A stretch of DNA of 64,000 nucleotides from Pigmentiphaga aceris (GCF_008119665.1 NZ_CP043046.1:4030001-4094000); one strand, 5' to 3'. Numbered from the stretch's first letter, positions 8,567-18,296 are shown. Notes: a model not told the origin generated them from the sequence alone. A program made the numbers and translations.

Positions 8567-9796
8567 ATGCACGGCCCCTTGCCCCAAGACACTTCCACCA
8601 CCGACACCTCGGCACTTTCGCCGCGTGCCGTAGGCCTCGCCACGCTGGCGCTTTCCGTTGGCAGCTTCGGCATCGGCACCGGCGAATTCGCGATCATGGG
8701 TTTGCTGCCTCAGGTTTCTGGCGACCTGAACGTGTCCGCGCCCGACGTGGGCCACCTGATCAGCGCCTACGCCATGGGCGTGGTGGTGGGTGCGCCGCTG
8801 ATTACCGTGCTGGCTGCCCGGGCTTCGCGCCGCATCTTGCTGTTTGCGCTGATGGCGGTGTTCGTGCTGGGCAATCTCGCCAGTGCGTTGGCACCTGGCT
8901 ACCTGTCGCTGACTTTTTTCCGCTTCCTGACCGGGCTGCCGCATGGTGCCTATTTCGGCATTGCCGCGCTGGTGGCGGCATCGATGGTAGGACCGAAGAA
9001 ACGTGGGCAGGCCATCGGCCACGTCATGTTGGGGCTGACGGTGGCCGCGCTGATCGGCAACCCCGTGGCAACCTGGCTGGGTCAGTGGCTGGGCTGGCGC
9101 TCGGCCTTTGCCACGGTGGCCATCATCGGGGCTGCCACCATCGGCATGCTGGCGGTTTATCTGCCTCGGCAAATCGGCCTGGAAACCAGCAACGCCGCCC
9201 GTGAACTGAGCGGGTTCGCGCGTGGCCAGGTGTGGCTGACGCTGGCCACCGGCGCCATCGGCTTCGGGGGCCTGTTCGCCGTGTTCAGTTATGTAGCGCC
9301 TACCGTCACGGAAGTGACCGGTCTGTCGTCGTCTGCCGTGCCAGTTGCACTGGCCGCCATCGGCGTCGGCATGATCCTGGGCAACCTCGCGGGCGGCTGG
9401 CTGGCCGACCGGGCGCTGATGCCCGGCATTGCGGCCATTCTGGTATGGAGCGCACTGGTGCTGGCCGCCTTCCCGTTCACCGCCCATCATGCCTGGCTGG
9501 CGATGATCAACCTGGTGTTGATCGGCACCACCGTGGGCCTGGGTCCGGCCTTGCAAATCCGCTTGATGGACGTGGCGGCTGATGCACAGACGCTTGCCGC
9601 CGCCATGAACCACTCGGCATTCAACCTGGCCAACGCGCTGGGTGCGTGGCTGGGTGGTGTGGTGATCACCGCAAACTATGGCTGGACGTCCACCGCGTGG
9701 GTGGGTGCAGTCTTGGCCGTGGGTGGGCTGCTGGTCTTCGGGGTAAGCGCCATGCTGCATGCAGGCGGCCGAGCGTCGAACCGCGTGGCAGCCTGA
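8567..9796 (+). CDS. MFS transporter (DHA1/AraJ-like efflux permease)
   Basis: 409 residues with twelve hydrophobic segments. The N-terminal GIGTGEFAIMGLLP segment and the loop 2–3 motif are typical of the AraJ/SotB sugar- and drug-efflux group of DHA1 proton antiporters. Earliest in-frame start is 8498, inside the reductase gene; the ATG at 8567, 8 nt after that stop, is more plausible. Likely cotranscribed with the aldo/keto reductase. Substrate unknown. Confidence 0.88.
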   Translation: MHGPLPQDTSTTDTSALSPRAVGLATLALSVGSFGIGTGEFAIMGLLPQVSGDLNVSAPDVGHLISAYAMGVVVGAPLITVLAARASRRILLFALMAVFVLGNLASALAPGYLSLTFFRFLTGLPHGAYFGIAALVAASMVGPKKRGQAIGHVMLGLTVAALIGNPVATWLGQWLGWRSAFATVAIIGAATIGMLAVYLPRQIGLETSNAARELSGFARGQVWLTLATGAIGFGGLFAVFSYVAPTVTEVTGLSSSAVPVALAAIGVGMILGNLAGGWLADRALMPGIAAILVWSALVLAAFPFTAHHAWLAMINLVLIGTTVGLGPALQIRLMDVAADAQTLAAAMNHSAFNLANALGAWLGGVVITANYGWTSTAWVGAVLAVGGLLVFGVSAMLHAGGRASNRVAA

Positions 9797-9974
9797 TTAA
9801 GGTAGCGGGGCTGATGGGTATCGGCCCTTGCCTACTGTGATTTGCTCGATGTGTCTGATCGAAAAAAGCCTGCTGCGCATAGAAGCGAGAGCGTAAAACG
9901 CACAGGCAGGCGCAGGGAAAACCGATCACCGGTAGACGCCTGGGGATCAGTGCCAAGATCAGACGGAGCACATC

Positions 9975-10793
9975 ATGGTCGCACGCAGCAAAGCGCGCAC
10001 GCACATACGGGTGGGCATTGGCGGATGGACGTTTGCGCCGTGGCGCGACAACTTCTACCCCGCTGATTTAGCCCAGTCGCGCGAGTTGGAATACGCCAGC
10101 ACGCAGGTAACCGCCATCGAAATCAACGGCACCTACTACGGCACGCAAAAGCCCAGCACCTTCGCACGCTGGCGTGACGAAACACCCGAGGATTTTGTGT
10201 TCTCAGTAAAAGCATCGCGTTACGCCACCAACCGCAAGGTGTTGGGCGATGCGGGTGAATCGATTGCAAAGTTCATCGGCAGCGGGCTGGCAGAGCTTGG
10301 CCCCAAACTTGGGCCGATTCTGTGGGAACTGGCTCCCACCAAGGTCTTCGACCCTGACGACCTACGCGCCTTCTTTGCGCTGCTGCCCGACAAAGTAGAC
10401 GGCCTGCCGCTGCGCCACGTGCTGGAAGTACGCCACGAGAGTTTCATGTGTGCGGACTATGTGGCGCTGGCCCGCAAGTACCGGGTTGCCACCGTATTCA
10501 CCGACTCGCCCAAATTCCCATCGTTTGCCGACGTGACCGGCGACTTTGTGTATGCCCGCCTGATGGACGCGAAGTCGAGATTGAAGGCAGGTTATGCGCC
10601 CAAGGCGCTGGACGCCTGGGCAGACACGGCACGCAGCTGGGCGCAGGGAAACTTGCCCGATGCGTTGACCTACGCAGCCCAGCCAGGCAAGACTACCAAG
10701 CCGCGCGACGTTTTTGTGTTCTTCATCAACGGCGCAAAGGAACGCGCGCCGGCCGCAGCGATGGCCTTGCTGACTCGGCTGGCGAAGGGTTGA
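9975..10793 (+). CDS. DUF72 domain-containing protein
   Basis: 272 residues. The family hallmarks are present: the N-terminal 'VGIGGWTFAPWRDNFYP' with the following E-x-N-x-TYYGTQ strand (residues ~40–58), and the later LEVRHESF strand. DUF72 proteins (YecE-like) have a TIM-barrel fold and no established biochemical activity. It stands alone between a 178-nt upstream gap and a convergent amidohydrolase. The upstream gap contains no visible gene. Confidence 0.88.
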   Translation: MVARSKARTHIRVGIGGWTFAPWRDNFYPADLAQSRELEYASTQVTAIEINGTYYGTQKPSTFARWRDETPEDFVFSVKASRYATNRKVLGDAGESIAKFIGSGLAELGPKLGPILWELAPTKVFDPDDLRAFFALLPDKVDGLPLRHVLEVRHESFMCADYVALARKYRVATVFTDSPKFPSFADVTGDFVYARLMDAKSRLKAGYAPKALDAWADTARSWAQGNLPDALTYAAQPGKTTKPRDVFVFFINGAKERAPAAAMALLTRLAKG

Positions 10794-10842
10794 TGCCACA
10801 AACTGGATGATGCTGCCCCACGTATCAGGGCGGGTTTCCCGA

Positions 10843-10856
10843 GGGGCTTCGGCCCC
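10843..10856. terminator. UUCG-capped hairpin between convergent genes
   Basis: GGGGC-TTCG-GCCCC, a perfect 5-bp stem with a stable tetraloop, in the 143-nt gap between the DUF72 gene and the convergent amidohydrolase. No clear U-run follows on either strand, so terminator function is tentative. Confidence 0.35.
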
Positions 10857-10936
10857 AGTATCTGCGCAAGACGCTTGGTGCACCTTGGTGCGTCCAACGG
10901 CATATCGGCGTCGGCGCAGCCAAGGTGTCCTCCTAA

Positions 10937-12244
10937 TCAACGTGCGATCAACGCCTCATGCAGCAGATCCACGCCTTGCATGAAATCGGCAACTTCCATG
11001 GCTTCATGCACATTGTGCGATCCATGCTCGTTGCGCACGAACACCATCGCAGACGGCACGCCGGCGTTGGCAAACACGGCGGCGTCGTGGCCCGCACCGC
11101 TGGGCAGGCGTTCGATAGGCGCACCCAAGGTCTGCCCGGCAGTTTCGATACGCGCGATCCAATCCGGGTCCATTGCGGCCGGTTCTGAGCGAATCAAGCC
11201 ATCGAACTCAAACCGCACGCCCCGGCTCTTTTCCACTGCCCGGCATTCTTCCTGCATCAACTGATAAAAGCGCTCCAGCGTATCCACACTCTGGCTGCGC
11301 ACTTCAAAGCTGAATTCCACCTCGCCCGGTATCACCGACACCGCGTGTGACCGGGCCGGCGTGCTGCACATGCCGGTGGTCATTACCAGGTCCATGCCCA
11401 TCTGCAACAGCACACGCCAGTGTTCGTCCAGGCGCGACAGCAAGTCGGCCACGGCCAGCATGGCGTCCTTGCGCAACCAACGCGGCACGGCACCCGAGTG
11501 CCCCGTCTCGCCCAGGCAGCGCACCCGGTTGTGGCGGATGTTGCCGCGAATGCCGGTCACCACGGTCGCCGGCCAGCCACGCGCCACCATCACCGGCCCT
11601 TGTTCGATATGCAGTTCCAGGTAAGCCGCAATATCGGACGGAGCCAGCAGCGCTTCGCCACGTGCCAGCGCATCCACGTCTACGCCACTGCGCTGCATGG
11701 CTTCACCCAAGGTGCCCTGCCCGCTGCGATGACGCAGCGCCAGCGCACTGGCCGGCAGCTTGCCCAGCAGTGCCAGCGAACCGATATACGCCTTGCCGAA
11801 CCAGGCGCTTTCTTCGGCGCGCAAAGCCAGCACGCGCAGCGGTGGGGCCTGTGTCGGATCGTCGCGCAGGCGGTCCAGCACCAGCATGCCGGCCAACACA
11901 CCCGCCAAGCCGTCGAAGTTGCCGCCTTGCGGCACCGAATCCATATGCGAGCCGATCACCACCGGGGGCTCGGTGCGATGATCCAGCGGCAGGCGCAACC
12001 ACAGGTTCTGGAAACGATCCCGCTCGGCCGCGAATCCCAGTTCGGCGGCGTACTGCTCGATCGCCTGGATGGCGTTTTCTTCGCCAGCACCATAGGTCTC
12101 GCGGGTGATGCCTTCGCCATCGCGTGTCAGCGCACCGATTTCGTCCAGCATCCGATTCACCAGTGCGGTCTGGTGCGAATAGGTGCCCGTTGCTGTGGGC
12201 AATGTAGCCACGTCGTCCTTCAACCCAACATCAGACACCATCAT
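10937..12244 (-). CDS. Zn-dependent hydrolase, allantoate amidohydrolase/N-carbamoylase (M20) family
   Basis: 435 residues. Metal-binding and catalytic segments of the hydantoinase/carbamoylase branch of M20 peptidases are visible: VIGSHMDSVPQGGNFDG (His, Asp), RAEESAWFG (Glu-Glu), LELHIEQGPV (His, Glu), GHSGAVP and the C-terminal SGAGHDAAVF with HNVHE. Such enzymes hydrolyse N-carbamoyl-amino acids, ureidoglycine/allantoate or beta-ureidopropionate. The chosen ATG overlaps the stop of the upstream phosphoribosyltransferase-like gene (ATGA), so the two are translationally coupled, suggesting nucleobase or hydantoin salvage/catabolism. Confidence 0.87.
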   Translation of the reverse strand: MMVSDVGLKDDVATLPTATGTYSHQTALVNRMLDEIGALTRDGEGITRETYGAGEENAIQAIEQYAAELGFAAERDRFQNLWLRLPLDHRTEPPVVIGSHMDSVPQGGNFDGLAGVLAGMLVLDRLRDDPTQAPPLRVLALRAEESAWFGKAYIGSLALLGKLPASALALRHRSGQGTLGEAMQRSGVDVDALARGEALLAPSDIAAYLELHIEQGPVMVARGWPATVVTGIRGNIRHNRVRCLGETGHSGAVPRWLRKDAMLAVADLLSRLDEHWRVLLQMGMDLVMTTGMCSTPARSHAVSVIPGEVEFSFEVRSQSVDTLERFYQLMQEECRAVEKSRGVRFEFDGLIRSEPAAMDPDWIARIETAGQTLGAPIERLPSGAGHDAAVFANAGVPSAMVFVRNEHGSHNVHEAMEVADFMQGVDLLHEALIAR

Positions 12245-12912
12245 GCCCCCACCCCGCCATGCTCGATCGACCACTGCACCGGGTCGGCACTGAAGGCCGC
12301 CAAGGTCTGAATCTGCTCATCGCTCAGACCACCCGCCTCGATCAAGGCCGCATGCAGCTCGGCCCAATGCGCCAGCGAATGCAGGCCCAACTTGTGTTCG
12401 GCCAAGAGCGCACGCGCCCCCGGATAGATCGCATAATCGACGAACACCAGACAGTCATGCATCTGTGCCCCCGTGGCACGCAGCGCAGCCGTGGCCGCCA
12501 CTTTCGAGCGCGCATCGGTCGTCACGTCATCCACATACAGCAGCTTTGCATCGGGCGGCAGCAGGCCTTCCAGCCGGGCCGCGTTGCCCCAGCCAAGCGG
12601 GCGCTTGCGCAAATACAGCATCGGCAAGTTCAGGCGCTCGGCCAACCAGGCCGCGAACGCAATGCCCGAACTCTCGGCACCCACCACGGCATTGATGCCC
12701 TGGCTGCGCACATGATCGGCCAACGCCGCGGTGGCCACATCCAGCACCACGCGACGGGCGGCGACATCGGACATCAGCAAGCGCGTGTCGATATACACCG
12801 GGCTGGCCCAGCCCGAGGTATAGATGAACGGCTGGCCACTGGAAATGCGCACGGCACCCAGGCGGACCAGTGTGCTGGCCACTTGTTCAGACGGAGAGGC
12901 AGACAAAGTCAT
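12241..12912 (-). CDS. Orotate phosphoribosyltransferase-like protein
   Basis: 223 residues, the right length for OPRTase (PyrE). Family features: early 'SGQPFIYTSGWASPVYID' (residues ~25–42), 'VVGAESSGIAFAAWLA' (~77–91) and the PRPP-binding strand with its two acidic residues D128–D129. However, the catalytic loop reads RKRPLGWG (102–109) where biosynthetic OPRTases have R-K-x-x-K-x-H-G, and the PRPP loop is VDDVTTDARS instead of VDD-x-x-T-A-G-T/S. So it is probably not the housekeeping PyrE but a paralogue with other specificity or altered activity. First gene of a two-gene operon with an amidohydrolase. Confidence 0.8.
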   Translation of the reverse strand: MTLSASPSEQVASTLVRLGAVRISSGQPFIYTSGWASPVYIDTRLLMSDVAARRVVLDVATAALADHVRSQGINAVVGAESSGIAFAAWLAERLNLPMLYLRKRPLGWGNAARLEGLLPPDAKLLYVDDVTTDARSKVAATAALRATGAQMHDCLVFVDYAIYPGARALLAEHKLGLHSLAHWAELHAALIEAGGLSDEQIQTLAAFSADPVQWSIEHGGVGA

Positions 12913-13127
12913 TGGACTGGCCCGGAATCAGGATTGAAGACTTATAGTAGGCATGCCGAAAAGTGAATAGAAGTGCTCATCCGGCCCGCGAGCCGTTCCA
13001 TTTGGAGATGGCTTCAGGTAAGGTGGATGCGCTTCATTTCTGTTGAAACCGATCGTCCAAGGCTTGGCTGACTGCCGTATTTCCAGGTGACGCAAACGCC
13101 CGTCGCCATTTCCGACTTACCGCCGCC

Positions 13128-14045
13128 ATGAACTCGCCCTCATCCCGAAGCTTCCTGCGACAGCTCGACCTGGGCACGCTTGACCTGTTTCTGCTGATCA
13201 TCGAAACCGGCAGCATTGCGCGCGCCGCCGAAAGCGGGCAACTGGTCGCATCCGCCGTCAGCAAACGCATTGCCGAACTGGAACACCTGGTCGGCCTGCC
13301 CTTGTTCGAACGCCACGCACGCGGCGTACACCCCACGGCCGCAGGCGAACGACTGGCCCGCCACGCCCGTACCCTGCTCAACGACGCGGACCGCCTGCGC
13401 CAGGACATCGCCAGCTTCTCTGGCGGCATCCACGGCAACGTGCGCGTATGCGCCAGCGCTTCGGCCGTTGAACAATTCCTGCCCGCCGACCTGGCCATCT
13501 TTGCTAACTCCAACCCCGACATTCGCATCGAACTGCGCCAAGGCAGCAGCCGGGTGGTAGCCAACGCCGTGTTGAATCGCAAGGCTGAACTGGGCATCTG
13601 CGGCCACTGCGAAGACGTTGCCCCGCTGCAATCGCGCCCTTATCGCATGGAGCGCCTGGTACTCGTCATGCCGCACGGCCACGCATTGGCCGACCGCGAC
13701 ACCCTGGACTTTGCCGAAGCGCTGGACTACGAACAGGTGGGCTTACGCGGCAGCAGCACCGTACAAGCCACGCTGAACCAGGTGGCCCGCAGCGCAAACC
13801 GTGTACTGCGACAGCGGCTGGAAGTCGACAGTCTGTCGGCCATGTGCCGGATGATCGAATGCGGCATCGGCATTGGCGTGATGCCCCTTGGCGCATTCCA
13901 GGCCATGGGCGAACAACGCCTGCACGCAGCAAGCCTGACCGACCCGTGGGCCGTGCGTGAACTGAATCTGCACGCGATTGATTTCGATGAACTGTCGGCA
14001 GCGGCGACGTGTTTTGTGGAGTGTCTGGCCGCAGATGTGGTGTGA
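13128..14045 (+). CDS. LysR-family transcriptional regulator
   Basis: 305 residues. N-terminal winged helix-turn-helix: DLFLLIIETGSIARAAE ... SAVSKRIAELEHLVGLPLFERHARGVHPTAAG (residues ~15–65), then the periplasmic-binding-protein-like effector domain (NVRVCASASAVEQFLPADLAIF onward). It is transcribed divergently from the phosphoribosyltransferase/amidohydrolase operon across a 215-nt gap, the classic placement of a LysR regulator beside its target; I infer it controls that operon. Confidence 0.9.
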   Translation: MNSPSSRSFLRQLDLGTLDLFLLIIETGSIARAAESGQLVASAVSKRIAELEHLVGLPLFERHARGVHPTAAGERLARHARTLLNDADRLRQDIASFSGGIHGNVRVCASASAVEQFLPADLAIFANSNPDIRIELRQGSSRVVANAVLNRKAELGICGHCEDVAPLQSRPYRMERLVLVMPHGHALADRDTLDFAEALDYEQVGLRGSSTVQATLNQVARSANRVLRQRLEVDSLSAMCRMIECGIGIGVMPLGAFQAMGEQRLHAASLTDPWAVRELNLHAIDFDELSAAATCFVECLAADVV

Positions 14046-14131
14046 ACCAGGTTGACGAGAAAAAACAAAGCGGAAGACGTTGAAGCAGCCTCTGCACAAC
14101 CGAAAGTTGCTGCTTGCCGGCTCCGTTTATT

Positions 14132-15652
14132 TCATCCTTCGAATGCCGAACGCACAGCCTCCACGACACGTTCAGCCCGAGCGGAATCATCCAGCTGTGG
14201 ATACGCCTTCTTCAGCTTGCCGGACACCTGCCAGCCATTTTCTTTAAGCGAGCGGATCACGCGATTCGCGTCTTGGTCTGGCATTTCCAGCACATCCTTG
14301 AGTTGCGTCTGGGCACGCTGGAACATGACCAGCACCTGGGCCTCATCAGCCATCTCTTTGCGAACCGTGTGCGCAACCACTTGCGCCGTGTACAGGACGT
14401 GTTCGGTCAGGTCGGGATAACGCCAGGCAAACAGTGCATCCTTGTAGTCATCGAAAATCAAATTGCTCGACGTGCCATCCTCGTAGTGAACAAGATCACC
14501 AAATCGATAAGACGCTGCGTAGCGTTGCATCAATGGACGCGAAAACGCCTCTAGCGTACGGTCATAGCGCACCCGGAAATCCACTGAACTGGTTATGGTG
14601 GCTGACACTGGCAAAATCACGCCATCCGGCAGCGCTCGATCACGGATCAGCGTGTCATTGACCAGGAAGCGATGGATACGACCATTGCCGTCCCGCATCG
14701 GGTGGATATAAACAAAAGCAAAGGCAATTACAGCAGCGCGAGCCAGCGGCTCGGCACCCCGGGTTGCCGCCTCGAATGCACTCAGGCCTTCAAGCAATTG
14801 TGGCAACGTCTCGAAATTCGGGCCCACATAGTGAACGATGTCCTCACGCATGGTCGACTGACCGACGAAAACTGGAGAGCGTCGAAGCCCAAGCCCAACG
14901 GCATCATGACCCAGAATGCCCGCTTGCAAAGTGTGCAAACTATTGCTGCTCAGTGGATCTTCGATATGGCCACAGTGCTTGGCAATCACGTAGGCAAAAC
15001 GCTGAACCCTGTCTGTCTTATCGGCTTCTTTCTCGATCAAAAAGCTAGCTCGCGATTCCTTAAACGTCAGCCAACTGGCCGTACGCATCAAGATATCGGC
15101 ACCAAAGGCTTGGTGCAGTGCTCCCAATGCGGCATCAAGGTCGAATAGCAGTGCTTCCTGGACAATTTCGGTCCGGCGGACAAGCGGGCAAAAGGCCGCC
15201 GTGCCGGGTAGATTGTCGTTGATGCGCCAGCGCCGATTACGCACAAACTCAGTGCGGGTCAGATAGCACTGAGATGAAATAGCATCCACGTAGCCGCCAT
15301 TGCTGACATCCGGCACATCCAGAAGCTCGCCAGTCAACCACTCGTACAGGAAACCCGTGCGACGAGCGTATTGACCGAAAGGTGCTTCGCGGCACCACGC
15401 TTCAATGGGTCCCGGACCGGTTGCAGCAAACAGGCGAGCGAAAAACTCGATGTGAATTTCTTCGTATTTGAGCCCGAACTCGAAATGCCCGGCGAAATCA
15501 TCTGTCGGTTGATAGCTTGGGGGATATTTATTTGCTGTATGCCCATTGCTCTCGCGGCTTACCCGCGTCTTTCCAATCTCCGATTCGACACGCAGGGCTT
15601 GCACCAGCGCAATGCCGTAGCGATCAACAAGTGCCGTGAACCCTAGTTTCAT
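14132..15652 (-). CDS. Fic family protein (AMP-transferase domain)
   Basis: 506 residues. The Fic core motif is HPMRDGNGRIHR (H317–R328), matching HxFx(D/E)GNGRxxR except that the third position is Met rather than Phe. Upstream lies SFLIEK (S203–K208), at the place where class II Fic proteins have the inhibitory (S/T)xxxE(G/N) helix; here Glu207 is kept but Gly/Asn is Lys. Fic proteins usually transfer AMP to a target hydroxyl. The gene stands alone, is convergent with the LysR gene, and is visibly more AT-rich than neighbours (also its 200-nt upstream gap), consistent with acquisition by transfer. No FicA-like antitoxin is seen. Confidence 0.88.
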   Translation of the reverse strand: MKLGFTALVDRYGIALVQALRVESEIGKTRVSRESNGHTANKYPPSYQPTDDFAGHFEFGLKYEEIHIEFFARLFAATGPGPIEAWCREAPFGQYARRTGFLYEWLTGELLDVPDVSNGGYVDAISSQCYLTRTEFVRNRRWRINDNLPGTAAFCPLVRRTEIVQEALLFDLDAALGALHQAFGADILMRTASWLTFKESRASFLIEKEADKTDRVQRFAYVIAKHCGHIEDPLSSNSLHTLQAGILGHDAVGLGLRRSPVFVGQSTMREDIVHYVGPNFETLPQLLEGLSAFEAATRGAEPLARAAVIAFAFVYIHPMRDGNGRIHRFLVNDTLIRDRALPDGVILPVSATITSSVDFRVRYDRTLEAFSRPLMQRYAASYRFGDLVHYEDGTSSNLIFDDYKDALFAWRYPDLTEHVLYTAQVVAHTVRKEMADEAQVLVMFQRAQTQLKDVLEMPDQDANRVIRSLKENGWQVSGKLKKAYPQLDDSARAERVVEAVRSAFEG

Positions 15653-15852
15653 CGCTGAATCCGCTAAGAAAAGACAAAAAACGATAACCCCAAGACCATT
15701 TTATGCAAAAACGCTAACCGAACAGACTAAAGACTTTTTGATGCGCTGCCCTGGCCTCAACAAGCCCGCGCACGTCCCTATCTCGACGGTGGTCAACTTT
15801 GCCGATAAGGTGAACGACCCACGCTGCACGCCAATCGCCCCCGAGGCTTCCC

Positions 15853-17049
15853 ATGACAGACCCGCTCGCCCAGCACGCACCGTCCGCCCCACAGACCGTC
15901 GTGGCGGTGCGACCCAAGCGGGCGTTCTACGTGTTCTGTGGCCTTACCTTTCTGTCCTTCCTGACGACCTCGACCCTGTCTTATCTGTCGGTCATGCTGT
16001 CGTCGGTCGGCATGCAGCCCGAAGACATCGGCGTAGTGTTGGGATCACCCTTGATACCCGTGGTGGCGGGCGTGCTGTTCGCTGGCAAATTCATTCAGCG
16101 ATATGGCGCGCTGCGTATTGCGATTGCAGGCCAGGTGCTCACATTGGTGTCGTTCCTGGGCATGGGCCTTGTGCTGGCCGACCCAACGGGCGCGACCATC
16201 GCGCGTTTCCTGCTTGGTCTGGGCTTCGGCCTGGTGTTCCCGGCCGCGCTGATCTATGCGCGCGGTCTGCTCAGCGGGCCGAACACGGTTTATTGGTTCG
16301 GCATCTTCACCAGCATGGTGCCCTTGCCGAACTTCATCGGCCCGCCGCTGGCCGAGTGGTATTTCATGCACTACGGCAGCAAGTGGTTCTTTGTCGTGTT
16401 CGCACTGCCCCTGCTCGCCAGCCTGGTGATGATGCGGTTTGTGAAGCGAGACGTGCCGGCTCCCAATACTGGCACGGCGGGTACGGGATATCTGCGTCTG
16501 CTGACGATGAAGTCTTTGTGGCTCCCCCATGCCGCCATCGTCATGGTCGGGCTGATGTGGGGCTTCATGCTGTCCTTCATGGCCCTGCTGTTGAAAGGTC
16601 AGGCCATCCCAGTGGCGTTCTTCTTCACCAGCGCCACGCTGGCCATGCTGCTGTCACGCTTCACCTTGATGCGATGGCTGGGGCGCATGCCGGCACGGTG
16701 GGTGGTCGCGGGTGGCTTGGTGTCGATGAGCGCAGGCTATCTTGCGCTGTCGATGTTGAGCTTGGATAGGTCCATCGTGGCCTTGGCCGGTGTCGTTTTT
16801 GGCGTCGGCTACAGCACCGCGTTTCCGGTGCTCAGCCTGTGGGTGGCAGACCAGTTTCCGTTGGCAGAACGCGGACAACCCATGGCCTTGTTCACCGCGG
16901 TTTTCCAGACGGCGATCTTCGGGGTGCCCTACCTGGTCGCAAGCATGTCGGCGGCTGGCATGAGCTTGTCACAGACGCTGCTTCCTTTGTCCGCACTCGC
17001 ACTGAGTTTTGCGTTGCTGATTGTCCTGCTTTCGCCCAAGCGTTCATGA
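15853..17049 (+). CDS. MFS transporter
   Basis: 398 residues with about twelve hydrophobic segments beginning at residue ~25 (AFYVFCGLTFLSFLTTSTLSYL), and a Gly-rich FLLGLGFGLVFPAALIYARG segment in the position of TM5. It belongs to the major facilitator superfamily; close subfamily is not recognisable. A 200-nt AT-rich gap separates it from the divergently transcribed Fic gene. Substrate unknown. Confidence 0.85.
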   Translation: MTDPLAQHAPSAPQTVVAVRPKRAFYVFCGLTFLSFLTTSTLSYLSVMLSSVGMQPEDIGVVLGSPLIPVVAGVLFAGKFIQRYGALRIAIAGQVLTLVSFLGMGLVLADPTGATIARFLLGLGFGLVFPAALIYARGLLSGPNTVYWFGIFTSMVPLPNFIGPPLAEWYFMHYGSKWFFVVFALPLLASLVMMRFVKRDVPAPNTGTAGTGYLRLLTMKSLWLPHAAIVMVGLMWGFMLSFMALLLKGQAIPVAFFFTSATLAMLLSRFTLMRWLGRMPARWVVAGGLVSMSAGYLALSMLSLDRSIVALAGVVFGVGYSTAFPVLSLWVADQFPLAERGQPMALFTAVFQTAIFGVPYLVASMSAAGMSLSQTLLPLSALALSFALLIVLLSPKRS

Positions 17050-17161
17050 TCCTGACCAGCCCTATTGTTGCCATGTCGCTTGAGCAAGCGCACGCCCAAC
17101 AACTTACCCGGCAGACCACCACCTACCACAGCCTGGTGCCCGGCAATCACACATTGCCAGG

Positions 17162-17494
17162 CTATGCCCTGAGCAAGGCCAAGCCTCGCCAAGCCCGCCA
17201 CAGTCCGAACGGCACCAGCAATACGCCGAGCCATCGCTGCCACTGCGGATCGAAGTGGAACATCGACCAGACGCCCAGCGCCGCAAGCGCAATGCCACCC
17301 ACGATGTTCACCACGCTGCCAGTCAACCATTGAAGTTTCAGCAGGTGTCCGATCAGATCCAGGATTCGATCGGCGATTGCCAGCTTGAAGTAGTCGGTGA
17401 CCACGTACAGCCCAAGCAGCAGCAAGGGAGCCACCGCAATGCCGATCAGCAGAAATAGCAGCAGGTCTGGCAGCAGGTCGATCAGCGTATCCAT
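17162..17494 (-). CDS. Small hypothetical membrane protein
   Basis: 110 residues from the ATG at 17494 (a GTG at 17515 would add 7 residues). Three hydrophobic segments: LLLFLLIGIAVAPLLLLGLYVV, VVNIVGGIALAALGVWSMF and WLGVLLVPFGLWRAW. Codon use is like its neighbours, which supports a real gene. Convergent with the MFS gene. No family recognised. Confidence 0.6.
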   Translation of the reverse strand: MDTLIDLLPDLLLFLLIGIAVAPLLLLGLYVVTDYFKLAIADRILDLIGHLLKLQWLTGSVVNIVGGIALAALGVWSMFHFDPQWQRWLGVLLVPFGLWRAWRGLALLRA

Positions 17495-17684
17495 GAGGTC
17501 CCGATGGCTTGGCACGCCCTTGAATGCGGACGTGTGTTCACCATTCTAGTGGGGTGCACGCCCGTGGCTTGGCGGCACCGCCCGCTGGACTGGTATTGAC
17601 CCGAGTTCCAGGCGCACCAGCCCCGTCGCATACTGGCCCGGCAGCCGTCGCCCCCATGTTTCGACGGCGAACCAGGAGTCTTAC

Positions 17685-18296
17685 GTGTCTGCCCCCAGCA
17701 CCAACGCTACCAGCACCACCCGCATGTCCCGCTTCCCCATGCCCGACATTGCCGATCTGCCCGAAGACCTGCGCACGCGCATTCTGGCCGTGCAGGAGAA
17801 ATCCGGTTTTGTGCCCACGGTATTCCTTGCCCTGGCGCACCGCCCGGACGAGTTCCGTGCATTCTTCGCCTATCACGACGCCTTGATGGACAAGGACGGC
17901 GGGTTGACGAAGGGCGAGCGCGAGATGATCGTGGTGGCGACCAGCAATGCCAATGAGTGCCAATACTGCGTGATCGCGCACGGCGCTATTTTGCGCATTC
18001 GCGAGAAGAACCCGATGATTGCCGATCAGGTGGCGATCAACTATCGCAAGGCCGACATCACCGCTCGCCAGCGAGCGATGCTGGACTATGCGATGAAGGT
18101 GTCGCAGCGCGCGGCTGAAGTCAGCGAGGCTGATTTCGATGTACTGAAGTCGCACGGGTTCACCGAAGACGACATCTGGGATATCGGCGCGATCACGGCC
18201 TTCTTTGGCATGTCGAATCGACTGGCGAACATGGCCAGCATGAAGCCGAACCCGGAGTTCTATCTGATGGGGCGGGTGCCGAAGGCGGCGATCTGA
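17685..18296 (+). CDS. Peroxidase-related enzyme, AhpD/carboxymuconolactone decarboxylase family
   Basis: 203 residues from a GTG. The catalytic CQYCVIAHG (C-x2-C-x3-H, near 17957–17985) is the AhpD/CMD redox motif, and the preceding GEREMIVVATSNANE is the usual lead-in. These proteins are trimeric or hexameric thiol peroxidases or related enzymes; the N-terminal 'LQEKSGFVPTVF'-like region places it in the uncharacterised peroxidase-related subgroup (length ~190). Single gene with its own 170-nt upstream region. Confidence 0.88.
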   Translation: MSAPSTNATSTTRMSRFPMPDIADLPEDLRTRILAVQEKSGFVPTVFLALAHRPDEFRAFFAYHDALMDKDGGLTKGEREMIVVATSNANECQYCVIAHGAILRIREKNPMIADQVAINYRKADITARQRAMLDYAMKVSQRAAEVSEADFDVLKSHGFTEDDIWDIGAITAFFGMSNRLANMASMKPNPEFYLMGRVPKAAI

